DNA of 64,000 bases. Origin: Paramecium pentaurelia. Taxonomy: Eukaryota; Ciliophora; Oligohymenophorea; Peniculida; Parameciidae. Within the stretch, counting starts at the first letter, position 1. The number at the start of each line of letters is the position of its first letter. The DNA lies in NCBI GenBank assembly GCA_905183005.1, contig CAJJDO010000018.1:317210-381209 (forward strand), given 5' to 3'. The notes beneath the pieces were generated by a model. The model saw only the letters and a list, made by a program, of their open reading frames with translations, had not been told where the DNA came from and searched no databases. A program made the translations under genes and the position numbers. This document shows positions 35,563 to 47,062 of the stretch, piece by piece.

Positions 35563-36075
35563 ATGACAATTAACTAAGAAAAATATTTAAATAAAAAGAA
35601 AACCCATCACTTAAATGATTTTCAATTATAAACTCTAACTAAAGAATAACAAAAGTGTTAATAAATTTTCATATTGAATATTTAAGATAATTTTAAGGTG
35701 AGATTTATTCAGTATCAAACTATAATTAATGCTATGAGATTAATATAACAAATTCAATGGTTTACATTCATATATCCTGATACAATTTATGAATAAATTT
35801 AAAATCATAACTTGTTTTAAGTTTACTTATAAATCCAATTCTTATATTATCATTTAGATTGTATTTAGAAATTTATAAATAAATAAGTCACTTTACTAAG
35901 TTATTGTTAAATTTAGTTCTTATTAAAACAGAAAATCTAGTAATTGAAATAAAATTCAGTAAAATAAAAATGCTAATAAATATTCAAAACCTACCTCACT
36001 TTTATTCAAAAAGTCAATATAAACCTCATTTTCTTGGAATTTTTGAAAATTAATTCCAAAATATTACGTTTTTGA
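35563..36075 (+). CDS. Possible hypothetical protein (170 aa)
   Basis: Open frame from ATG 35563 (MTINQEKYLNKKKTHHLND) to TGA 36073-36075. Very rich in Gln, Ile, Leu and Phe. A short sequence (QKCQQIF) appears twice, near residues 33 and 140. In DNA this AT-rich a 170-codon run without TGA can arise by chance, and no domain is visible, so this is a weak call. If real, it sits between the two paralogues on the same strand. Confidence 0.3.
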
Positions 36076-36195
36076 GAATTTTAATTATAAATAACAAATT
36101 TTCACAAAATATTAATTGCAAAAATTAAGTAAATAAACTGAAATAATATGTTTATAATTAAACATATTAATCGATGTTATTATTTATTAAATCTA

Positions 36196-36825
36196 ATGTG
36201 GAATCAATAATTCCAGCCAGCTTATAATCTCTATGCATAACTTTAATAACCTATCTTTTATCCTTTATACTATATTCCTGTCATTAATGGGAATTAGGGA
36301 TATTCTGATGGAAATTTAAGTAATTCTTTAACAACCTAACTAACCTAATAATTACCTTCAATTGCACCATAAGAAGCACCTTTCTAACCTTCTTATTCCC
36401 TTTTTAAAGAAAAATAAGTCTAAGAATCTCTAGAAAGTATTGATTCGGTGGTAGTGAATAATAAAATTAAAAACTATTCTTAATCAAAAAATCTTTCATA
36501 AAAGTCTACAAATATTTAAAAAAATTATGCTAAAGCTATTTTACAATATATTTTAAGGCAAAGAATAGAAATAATCAAGTATTTGGGAGAAAAATAAGGG
36601 ATAGAATTTTTAAAAATAATCACTTAATTAAAAAATAACATTAAAAATGTTAAACATTTAATTAAGTATACTAATGATGAAAAGCAATTAAAATTATTTA
36701 GAATTTTATCAAATAGATTTTTGAAGAAAGAGGCCATAGGATATGTTTATAATTCGAATATTAAATCAGCAAGCCAGCACATTTAGTATAGACATCTTAT
36801 TTTACAAAATTTATAAAAAATTTGA
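36196..36825 (+). CDS. Unnamed protein B of a paralogue pair
   Basis: Intronless frame from ATG 36196 (MWNQQFQPAYNLYAQLQQP) to TGA 36823-36825, 209 aa. The N-terminal ~100 residues are Pro/Gln/Tyr rich (IFYPLYYIPVINGNQGYSDG) and the C-terminal half is helical: STNIQKNYAKAILQYILRQR, then FLKIITQLKNNIKNVKHLIK, YTNDEKQLKLFRILSNRF. It matches protein A at NIQKNYAKAI, (I)KN-I-NV-H, YTN and FRIL, with equal spacing. Both keep a low-complexity head and a folded tail. The function is unknown. Confidence 0.7.
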
Positions 36826-38850
36826 GTTAAATATTAAATACAACCTTAATTCTTATCAATTATACATATAATATATCAAATGTACATAATCTAATCATAA
36901 AAACTTAATGAAGTCAATCATTATCTGAATCAAAATATTTAGTACTTTTAATAATGAATTTTTGTTTTAATCCAATTTTTATTAGATTTATTTATAAAAA
37001 AGTACAAAAGAATATTATTCTTATCAATTTTGTCTATCCTTTTCTATTTAAGATAGGTAAAATTTTTCATTTAACTATAAAATTATTTAACATTATCATT
37101 CGCTAATGAGGTCTTATACCACAACTATTTAATTTATTAACAGAAGATTAACAAAAGTTTAATGATAAAAATATAAATAATTAAAGTATATAATGAAACT
37201 ATGAAGATAGTTGTTTTTAATATTAATTAATATTAGAAATTAAGTTTTATAATTAATAAAATTAATTCTTATATTATAAATAAATATAAAATAAATTATT
37301 TAATATTTATTTATATTTTATCAATTATCATCTGCAATTTACTATTTTAACAGAAATATAAAATAAAATCACAGTTTTAAAATAATTAATGACACACTCA
37401 ATATAAGATCTTATATTATCAAATTACTATATTATAATCTACAAAATCTTTAACAAAGTTTGTTTTACATTTTTATTCATTAATATCTTCTCTCATAACC
37501 TAATAAATATTTAATGCTTTTATTTTTATAAATCTCATTAATAAAGTGAATTTATCAAAATATTTATTTATCTTAAATTTAACAATATTCCAATTTATTG
37601 ATTTTCCAAAACATTAAAAATTTCTTATACTTTATTAACATATATTAAATAATAAGCTTTAATCATCTTGTTAAGCAAATTGTAAATTAAATGTTAATTA
37701 TCAATCGTCATAATCTTATTTAGGACCTACTTAAGTTTACATATAGATTTGACTTTAAGTTATGACCTTCTAACATAAAATATTTTATACTTTGTTAATG
37801 CAATATAAATTTATGGCTCTCTTAATTAATCATAGAAATGGTATTATTCATTATTTATTTGTCTCCTTATTTTCCAAAAGTGGTGATATCATTTATTGCC
37901 ATATATTTATAGATACTATTGCATCTTATCACTAAATTATTATTTGATAAAAATAATATCCTACTAATTAAAAATCCTTGCTCTAATGTTTATATTAATT
38001 ATTAAGTGTTTAGATTTTCTCATTATTGAAATATTACCAAATGTATTGAAAAATATATCTTTATCATATAAAACATTAAAAAATCAGAATTTCTAATAAT
38101 TTAGTATATCAATAAATTAAAAAATATAATTTATCTTGAATTTTAAAGGGCTATCATACTTTATATTGAAATATGAAGAATTCACTTAATTCAATATAAA
38201 TTATTATATGTAATATATATTTTGTGGTTATTATCATCGTTTAATAAAATACTAGATTTATAGGATCTTATAATCATACTTATTTTCAATTATTACATTT
38301 CTTTTAATAGTGTAAACTATGTTGCCACATTCTACAAACATAAATTCAATTTAGCAGATCACTGCTATCTAATATATTTTTCAAATGAGGAATTGGATAT
38401 AGACAATAATTAATGTTATTAAATTTGAATTCCTAATAGGTTTAACACTTTAAAGATCTAAAATATAAAATTATTTCAAGAATTATCATTTACTTTTATT
38501 TTTAATTAATAATCAATTCTCCAAGTAAATACCTACTAATATTAAGAATCTCAATCTATTTATATATATATATAATTATAAGTTACACTCTAAATCCTTT
38601 ATTTATACAATTAGAAAAAAGAAAATAGTTACTCACCTATTCTTTCATTATTTTTCTTTTATTAAATTGAGTTTATTATTAATTCAAAAATATATTACTT
38701 AGGTACGAATAATAATTTTGGAAATAATTAAGCAAGAATAAATAGAAGTGAAATAGATGATATTCTAATTGATTATCCAAACAGAATGACATATATGATA
38801 TAATTCAAAATTGTAATAATGAAATCAATAATATTAAATATTTTAGTCAG
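36826..38850. other. Gene-poor 2 kb with minus-strand coding remnants
   Basis: Very AT-rich. On the minus strand several protein-like pieces appear in changing frames: from ~37,960 down LEQGFLISRILFLSNNNLV, IRCNSIYKYMAIND and QESHKFILHQQSIKYFMLEG; from ~37,710 down DNQHLIYNLLNKMIKAYYLI; and from ~38,370 down LNLCLQNVATQFTLLKEMQQ. TGA codons interrupt them and I could not join them with short introns. This may be one decayed gene or a gene with introns I could not resolve. Confidence 0.35.
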
Positions 38851-39797
38851 TCATAATTTTCTAAATCCGCATCTCTTTTAATACTCAACCTCGTTTGTGT
38901 CTTCATTGTTACTTATTGACTTTCTATTGAAGTAATCTAAGCTATTTTCTTCAATCTGCTTATTATTTATCCACTTCTAATCAACTTCATAAAAATAGTA
39001 AAGGTATTCTGTGTAAGAGTTGTCCTCTTAGTTGAATAGATAAAAGTTTTAGGATTTCATATAGACAGGAAACTTTTACCCTTAATAATTGACGAGCATT
39101 AATTGTCCAAAGGTCATGGAAGCATTACATTTAAAAATTATGGCTAAAGTTTAACTCCATCTAGGATTTCCATCACCAGCAAAAGATTATGGGAGCATTC
39201 CTGTCTAAAATACATAATCCTTAAGTATTTCTTCATTAACTCCTATCATTTAGAGGTAGGCATCATTCATTACTCTAGCTGTTGTAGTGATAACTCCATT
39301 TTTATTCTTTTAGATATATAATGTAAATGGACCTTGAATGTTACGTTCAAATTCAATAAGGTTTGATTCATTTACGATATTGTATTTAGAGATGTCAGTA
39401 TTTTTTTTATGAAATTATTCAAAGCTCTCAAACAATGATGCATCTTCTTTCATTAAGACTTCTTTAATTATTTCAAATGATGTATATGGCCTGTGAATTG
39501 TTTCTAAGTTAAAAATGTGATAGCTATTGTATTTGTCGTATCTAGCTACTTTATAATTATAAGAATGAGGATCAATATTCAAAAATCCTAACTAATATTG
39601 AGATTCAACAGTATTAGGGAATTATATATTAGAATTCAGTCTAAAGATGATATTTTGAGGAATGCATTGAGGTATATTTTAATTTATAACTATAATTTCT
39701 TTAAGTTAAGAAACATCTATGTTACTGCCAAAGTTAAATTCTACAGTGTATTGATTTTTACGCTTTTTCTTTTATATTTATTTAGATAACGCCACAT
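38851..39797 (-). CDS. Unrecognised protein, basic N-terminus
   Basis: ATG 39797-39795 gives MWRYLNKYKRKSVKINT (an upstream in-frame ATG at 39827 is possible). After one unresolved intron near 39700 a long frame continues: PNTVESQYQLGFLNIDPHSY, YHIFNLETIHRPYTSFEIIK, RNIQGPFTLYIQKNKNGVIT, TTARVMNDAYLQMIGVNEEI, FAGDGNPRWSQTLAIIFKCN. The 'vMNDAYLQMIGVNEEILKDY' segment loosely recalls a PAS-type helix, but I do not assign it. The C-terminus is acidic, then KRCGFRKL, TGA 38853-38851. Confidence 0.6.
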
Positions 39798-40227
39798 TTT
39801 TTTCTTAATTTATTGTTTTCTATACATTTAGAAAAGAAGACATGCTTGTATTTTAAAAGTTATAATAATTATTAGTTTTTTAAAATAAAGAATAAATCTT
39901 TATGAATATGCATTAAATAAGTAATTAATTACAGCAAAAATTTAAAATATTAAAAAATTAATTCTAAGTTATCTTTTTCTTTATATTATATAATGTTTGA
40001 TCAATTTCTAAATAATTAACAAATAAATAAATAAAAGCTAACCATTGTAAACTAGAGGATCTAATATTTAAAATTTAAGATATTTAAATTTATCAATTTT
40101 TAAACATTTAAATAATTTTTTGTTTACAGAAAAGAATGAATCAAAATAATCTAAGAATAACTTATTATTATAAAATAATCAATTATTTATTTATGTATAA
40201 ATGTAAACAATTATGATATCATTCCTA
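39798..40227. other. Intergenic
   Basis: About 430 bp of AT-rich DNA upstream of one minus gene and downstream of another. No coding frame is seen. Confidence 0.45.
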
Positions 40228-41926
40228 TCATTATGGAGCACCACCTGCTTATTTACCTGCTCTCATAATCTAAATTTATTATATAAATATATACTTCATC
40301 AACTAATAATAATTATTAAGCTAATGTGGGTGCAATGTTCAACCATGATCTTTTACAACAATAATTATCAAAAATGCCATTAGCAATAGGAGCAATGAAA
40401 CCTTATTCATTAATACTCACACCAACAGGAATATTATTTTTGATATATTCATCAGTAACTTAAATGAGTGTTTCTTAAACATCATATCCACAATTTTCTG
40501 ATAAAGCTTTTGGAATAACTAATAATGATTCAGCAAATGCTTAGACTCCCAATTTAGCCTTTCCAGCAACAGAATCTTTGAACTTTTAAAGATGAACACT
40601 AGTGGCAATTTCAAAAGCACCAGCTCCAGGTACAACACATTTATCTTCAATAGCATTTTTTACAGCTCTTAATCCATCTCTAATAGCATCTTTGATTTAA
40701 GCAATAGTATGTTCATTTGGTCCTCTAATTAAAATTGTACATGATGTAGGATTTTATACTCCTTCAATAAATGTATACTTTTCTTCTCCTAAGGTATATT
40801 CTCTTAACTAATTATATATTAAAATTGATTACCACTTCACAATATCCAAGATCACTTTCTGTTAAATCTTCAACTGCATTAACTGAATTACCACCACAAG
40901 CCTTTGCTATTCTTTCCATATTTCTTTTTTTTGCTCTTCTGATACCAACAATTCCTTCTTTAGCAAACATTTCTAAACAAACTGGATCAATTCCTTTTTA
41001 ATTGATAACTGCAAATCCATATCCATTCTTCTCACAAACCTTTCTTTTGAAATCAATAATTTATTAACATTTATCATCTGTCAATTTTCTTTCAGATCTA
41101 GCTAATTTCTCTCTGTCTTCAGCTGAATTATAAAAGAATCCACTATGAACCTATTTATATAGATCTAATTTACTTCAGTCTTTTCATATTCTAATGAAAC
41201 ATTCAAATTTAAAATGTAACATTTCTTAACAAATTTTGGCATGTCTGGATGTCTTGCTCCATGGTCTAATACTAATCCTCTAATCAATTCTGTTTCTGCT
41301 CCCATTTTATGTTACATATGCATGATCTCAACCATAAATAAATCTATTGGCTTTTCAGGTACTTAAACAATTTAAACTGCATCTACAACTATCTCAATAA
41401 TTCTAAATATATCTTAAAATAGTTTTTACTAATTTGCAATATCAGGTGTCAATTTGCTATTTAATGAAGTTCTGGCCACATTTATTAATACAGCTTTATC
41501 TATTTATGAATATTTAAAGGTATCTAAAAATGATAGGGCTTCCTTTCTTGCAAGTTCAAATCCTTCTGTAATTACTCTGGGATGAATTCCTTCAGCCAAT
41601 AATCTTTCTGCTTATTTCATTAATGCGCCAATCAATAAAACATTGCTTGTTGTACCATCACCAATAATATCATCTTAAGCAGTAGCACTTCTAGCTATCA
41701 TAGCTGCTGTTGGATGCTATATCTACATTTCTGATAAAAGAACAGCACCATCTTTTGTAAGTTTTATTTATCCAGCACCTCCAACAAGCATTTTTAAGGT
41801 ACCCTTAGGTCCTAAATTTGATTTCATGACTTCCATCAAACCAGCTGCTGCATTTATATTCATAGCTAATGCTTAATATTTACGAAGCACTTCAGCTTTA
41901 GAATTGACAAATTGCACACTACTCAT
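40228..41926 (-). CDS. CCT6: T-complex chaperonin subunit zeta (CCT6)
   Basis: Subunit of the cytosolic TRiC ring that folds actin and tubulin. ATG 41926-41924 gives MSSVQFVNSKAEVLRKYQAL. Group II chaperonin motifs are present: KSNLGPKGTLKMLVGGAG, LTKDGAVLL, QDDIIGDGTTSNVL with the catalytic Asp, and GGNSVNAVEDLT. The mid-region EMQIQHPTAAMIARSATAQ and the end LLLVDEIMRAGK mark the zeta subunit. Three introns were placed: 23 nt (GTAAATTAGATCTATATAAATAG), 25 nt (GTAATCAATTTTAATATATAATTAG) and 25 nt near the 3' end. TGA 40230-40228. Confidence 0.95.
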
Positions 41927-42410
41927 TTTTTAATTAAAAAAGAAATTTAATTTTTATTTTTAAGATTTGTAATATGAAATCATTTATCTTAAAACTTTCA
42001 TCATTCCTAAAGTTTCATAAATTGCATCTTCTTATACTAATTATGGATTTCTCAATTAATATATTTATTTTTCTATCAAATTCTTAATATCTGGAGAATA
42101 GACATAGAAATATCATTTTATGTATTTTCAACATACTTTCTTATAAATTATATTTCATAAAAAACTGAATTATAGTCTTCGATTTTTTTAATTTTATAAT
42201 TCCATTATTATTATGTCTTTATCCTACATTCCATAGTTGCTGGTTTCTAATGATTAAAACAATTAGTACTATTCTATAATTACTTTTTATTCTTCTATAT
42301 TCATCAAATAATTGATTTAAATTCTCTATTAAAGAATACTCTTTTATTTATTAAATTATATAATTTTCTATTTATTAATAGATATATATATAATACTTAT
42401 TAATTAAATT
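41927..42410. other. Intergenic with an open frame leading into CCT6
   Basis: On the minus strand a TGA-free frame from about 42110 runs in phase into the CCT6 start codon and reads like protein (FYVYSPDIKNLIEKQIYQLR, NPQLVQEDAIYETLGMMKVL). It may be a small upstream gene whose stop lies past an intron, or chance. CCT6 itself starts at 41926 by homology. Confidence 0.3.
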
Positions 42411-43255
42411 ATGATATAAAAGTTTGCATAATTAGCATAACTAAAATCTATTCAAAGATTCTCTAACATCTTTGTTGCACATAGAAATAGAGATGATAAT
42501 AGTGATTCAGTACCATTTGATTTTACAGATGAAAATTATAAAAAAATTGAAGCTATTTTAGCTAAATTTCCATCAAATGAGAAAAAATCAGGTACCATCC
42601 CTTTACTTATGCTTGCATAAAAATAAAATAATAATTTTTTGAGTTTATCAGCAATGAAGAAGGTTTTAATGAGATTTTAACTTAATAGATTGCTAAAATT
42701 TTAGAGATCCCTGAAATGGATGTCTTTGAAACAGCATCATTTTATTCTATGTTTAATAGAGAAAGAGTAGGAAAGTTTCATCTTTAAGTATGTGGAACTA
42801 CTCCATGTTAATTATGCGGATCTAAGGATATAATTAAAACAATTGAATAAAAATTGAATATTAAAAATGGAGAGACCACTGCTGATGGTTTGTATACATT
42901 ATAAGAAGTTGAATGTTTAGGAGCATGTGCCAATGCACCAATGATGCAAGTTAATAATGAATGGGTATATGAAGATTTAACACCTGAAAATACTGTATAT
43001 TATATTATAAATTATTTATAGTTAAAGTTATTAGAAGATCTTAAAAATGGAACAGATAAAAAAGGACCTTAAAATGGTAGAAAAAATGCTGAAGGTCCTT
43101 AAGGAAGAACAACTTTATAAAATATTGCAAATCAATAAGATATCAAATATGATAGAAATTTTGAAGCAGCAAAAAAAGAATGGTTAGATCAAAAAGAGAA
43201 AGAAAGACTTGAGGCTGAGAAAAAGAAGTAAGCAGCTTAATAAGCAAAAAAATGA
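42411..43255 (+). CDS. NDUFV2: NADH dehydrogenase 24-kDa subunit (complex I, NDUFV2)
   Basis: Mitochondrial complex I subunit carrying a [2Fe-2S] cluster. ATG 42411 gives a basic targeting-type N-terminus (MIQKFAQLAQLKSIQRFSN). Then FDFTDENYKKIEAILAKFP, LMLAQKQNNNFLSLSAMKK, VFETASFYSMFNRERVGKFH. The four cluster cysteines are in QVCGTTPCQLCGS (first and second) and EVECLGACANAPMMQVNN (third and fourth). A 26-nt intron (GTTTTAATGAGATTTTAACTTAATAG) follows SAMKK. A 27-nt segment in the ENT..LKLLEDL region has intron form and is in frame, so it may or may not be spliced. The C-terminus is a charged helix. TGA 43253-43255. Confidence 0.93.
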
Positions 43256-43554
43256 TGTTTATTTATAATAAACATAAGAGAACAAATAACATTTGTTATA
43301 TTATTAATTTTCTTATTTATTAATAAATATATTTTCTATTTTAACATAATCTTTCATTCATAAATTAATAAAAATAAATGTTATTCATTTTGATTTATCT
43401 TAACAATAATTATTATTTTATTTTGAGAAAATAGATTATTGATTATTTCTATTTTATAAGATGAGATTAAAATATTAGTCTTTCTAGTTCTTTGTATAAT
43501 TATTTTGTTTGTTATTATGTAAACTCATTTAATATAAAAAAATTAAAAAACGGC

Positions 43555-45989
43555 ATGAAGAGCCTTTTATTATTGTTATTTGTTGGTGTTTTATGTCAGA
43601 ATGAAGTTGATACAGTAGAGAAATTGTTGGCTGACTTAAAGGGAGCATCAGCTGTTGAACTTACAGCACTCAATACAGATTATACAGTTTCCAAAAATGT
43701 ATTGAATGTAATAGACCTTTTAGTTGAAAGAGAATATCATTTTTAATTTGGGCAAAGCCATTTAAGAATAAAACTTTTTATGCGCAAGTCGAGATAAATC
43801 AGTTTCTGATAGAGAATCTGACATTGATAAAACTAATAAATTTATTGCTTATTTACAAAGAAGACTTGTTGATAATGCAAGAAGAGTAGAAACCCTTGAT
43901 AATAACAGGTAGTTGATACAAATATAAATTAGATGCACACATTCATCCAACTATATTGAAAGAGTTAAAAATGATAATATGACATTGAGACTTATAATAT
44001 TTTTGAGAAATTCCTTATAAAACTTAGATAACAATTAATTAAATAGATATGGAGCATATGTAGAGAAATTCTTAACAATGTATAAATCTGCAAAAATGTC
44101 AGAACTTGTAGAATTAGCTCATGAGTTTGCTGATACAATGTTTATCGATTGGACTTAAGTAACCCCATCTTCTTAAGGAAATATCAATACAGTTAAAGGA
44201 TAATTGATTGAGATGCTTGATGATATGGAGAGATACATTAGAGAATAAATAAAAAATTCTTAGAATTTAGAAATCACAACAGGAGTCACTTTGGCTGACT
44301 TTAAGGGAGCAATTGATATTGAAAATGAATAAATCAATTACGACCTCTCATCTGAAGAGAAAAATATCATTAAACTATAAGAATAATTAGTCCAAGCTAG
44401 ATTAGCTGCAGTAAATTGTAGAGAAAGAGGTGTTGCTTTACAATAATAATAATAAAGAGCAATTGAAGTATCTCTAAAATAAAATATGGATAGGACTTAA
44501 AAATAGAAGAGACCTAATATAATAAAAATAAAGCTAGATTACAAGAAGAACTTAATTTATTCACTGATGTATACAGAATCTATTCAACTTAAGTTGGAAC
44601 ATCTGAAGACAAATTTAAATAAAGAGTTGATGATTATGTAAAAGATAAAGTAATCATTTTATTTTTATTTTAGTAAGTAGAATCATATGAGAGATCAGAA
44701 TATTCATTAAGTGATGCAGTTAGAAAATAAGTCTAACATGAATGATATATCAATTCAATTTAATAATATATAGATGATAACGCAGTTCAATAATTAATTT
44801 ATAATATCAAAATGACCTTAATCCGTTTTAATTTATTGATTATGACTATTGGAGTATGTTTATCAGCCATGACACCTTAAGCCTCATTATTAATGAAGTC
44901 ATTCCACTAAGTATTAACAAGTATTGAATCTTGTAGTTTGGCTAAAGTCCTTATAGTGATTAATTAAAAGAATTAGTGTAAATCAAATTAGAAACAGGAG
45001 CATAAGTTGATGAAGTTCTGAAATTAATAAAAGAATTGTTAGATTCATTGAAATAAGATTAAGTTGATGATGATGTTGAACACTCAAGATAAATGACAGT
45101 TTTTGATTAAAATATTAGTCAATTAGAAGATGATCTCTCTAAATTAAATACAGATTTAGCAAATGCAAATGTTCTCATATAAACTTTAGCTGAATTATTG
45201 CTCATTTTAAGAGAAACTATTATAACATATGAAAAGCAATTGTCAATATTAAATGAGCAAGAATAATTTATTAGAAATGCCAGAGCTGCTGATATATAAG
45301 CTTATAATAGAAGAGTTTAATCTGCAAATAAAGTTATCAATGCATTAAATCTTATTATTGAAAAACTTAGCAAAGCTGTTGATGAATAGACTACTGATGA
45401 AAATAGATAAGCTATATTAGCCTAGATTCATAGTGAATGTCATGAATAATTTGGACCTAATCATCCAATTACTATTTTGATTAAATTAACAACTAGATTT
45501 GATGTTTCAACAGTTTAAAGAATCTTAGAAAAATTAGTATAAATTAGAGATGCAGCTATTAAAAGTTTAAATGAAGATATTGCAGCAGAAGAAGTGGCAT
45601 CAACTAATTTTGATAATTCTATGACTGAAATTGAAACTTTGAGAAAGAGATTATCTACAGATCTTGAAAACTTAAATCAATAATTTGATGATAAATTCAA
45701 TTAATAAGTAAGAACCATATGAAATATTAATAGAAAATAGTTTTGGCTTAAAAAGAATAACTATTAATTGATATTCCTCTTACAGAAGAATTACTTCAAT
45801 TAACAAAGGAATAATAAGAATAATATCATTAAGCATATATTAGTAGATAAACTTAAAGGTATTGTTAATCTTTGATTTAAATAAAGACTCTCTGAAATAG
45901 AAGTTGTATAAAAAGCTTACAATCTAGTATTCGACCATGTAGATTCAGTTAAAAAATCAGAAGACCTAACAGCTAAACTAAGTAGTTGA
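43555..45989 (+). CDS. Trichocyst matrix protein, probably disrupted
   Basis: Trichocyst matrix proteins are secreted, proteolytically processed and crystallise in Paramecium trichocysts. ATG 43555 starts a signal peptide (MKSLLLLLFVGVLCQ). Then LLADLKGASAVELTALN, ASRDKSVSDRESDIDKTNKF, IAYLQRRLVDNARRVET, and long heptad regions typical of the family. Introns of 25, 24, 26, 24, 26 and 28 nt restore frame in the first and last thirds. Between 44,743 and 44,927, however, the conserved frame meets TGA at 44743-44745, shifts by one base near 44,808-44,813, and meets TGA at 44925-44927. No intron of normal size removes these. Downstream coding (FGQSPYSDQLKELVQIKLET, then ILRETIITYEKQLSILNEQE) stays intact to TGA 45987-45989. 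Either a recent pseudogene or an unusual gene structure. Confidence 0.75.
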
Positions 45990-46629
45990 TATATATAATA
46001 ATCAATAATAAATTACAGAAAATTCTATATACAAACCCTGTGGATCTTAATTTTAATTTACATTTAACCAAAATAAAATAATATTTAAATATTTAACTTT
46101 ATATTCATTAAGACACTAATTATTTTTAAGATTCTGATAACCAATAAAATTATAGTTCTTCAATAAATTATAAATTGATTTAATTATATCTAAATACTTT
46201 TTACAAAATCTTACTAATTTGTAATAAATTCACATTTAAATAATTCTATTTATTTTATTATTCAATATTATCATATCTCAAATTCTTGTCTTCTAATAAA
46301 TTAGAATTTATAAGAAATATAATTTAATTGTTTAACATTTAACTTTAAGTTTATCAATTTTATTACGATAATAAATCATATAAATAAAAGGTAAAAAATA
46401 AAAAAATTCATTTTTTAATTTATGATAATATAAAATTAAATTAATAAGAATTCTTTTCATATCTAGTATATTCAAATTTCTAATAATAGATCAATTTAAA
46501 GATCTATTATTATAAATAGAAGTAATTCAAAAAATGATTCAGTTTTGTTATATATCCTACAATAAATATTTGATAAATGTAACAATTATATTATTTTAGA
46601 TAAATTCGTTTTATATTAATTAATAAAAT
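45990..46629. other. Intergenic
   Basis: About 640 bp of AT-rich DNA between two plus-strand genes. No coding frame or structured element is recognised. Confidence 0.5.
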
Positions 46630-47062
46630 ATGTAATAACCCAATGATGACTAGATTCCATTGAATATACCAAAAGAACAATTTTAATTACCTGAATAACT
46701 TGATGGTACTGAAATTATGATTATGCTAAGAATTTGGTTAGCCAGTAATGTTCAAATGCAGTACTTGTGGAGTTCAAGCTGTTTCTATATTGCAACATAA
46801 GCCAGGGACTCATACATGGTTATGCTGTGTCACTCTTTGCATATTTGGAGCATTTTTAGCTTTCCTACCATTTTATATGAAAGATTGCCAGGATGTTACA
46901 CATGTATGTCCTGCCTGTAGTCAACCTGTATTATATTTGAAAATTAATATTAGAAAGGAGTTAGACAATTTAAAGCATGTTGATGAAATAAGACATATTA
47001 TTATCAAAATCATTTATATTAAATTATAAAACCTATGTCCACATATTCATTATATCCTGTGA
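46630..47062 (+). CDS. LITAF-domain protein (zinc ribbon with membrane-inserted loop)
   Basis: LITAF/SIMPLE proteins sit on the cytosolic face of late endosomes and lysosomes. ATG 46630 gives a Pro/Gln-rich head (MQQPNDDQIPLNIPKEQFQL). A 25-nt intron (46706-46730) follows, then PVMFKCSTCGVQAVSILQH with the first CxxC. The amphipathic hydrophobic helix WLCCVTLCIFGAFLAFLPFY is next, and HVCPACSQPVLYLKI supplies the second CxxC. This is the complete LITAF layout. The C-terminal end is uncertain: the frame stays open to TGA 47060-47062, overlapping the next gene's possible start codons. Confidence 0.88.

Noticed and set aside
44816..44890. Hydrophobic frame MTLIRFNLLIMTIGVCLS as a new signal peptide
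   Set aside because: It lies inside the trichocyst gene and the adjacent frame fits the family better; treated as an out-of-frame artefact.
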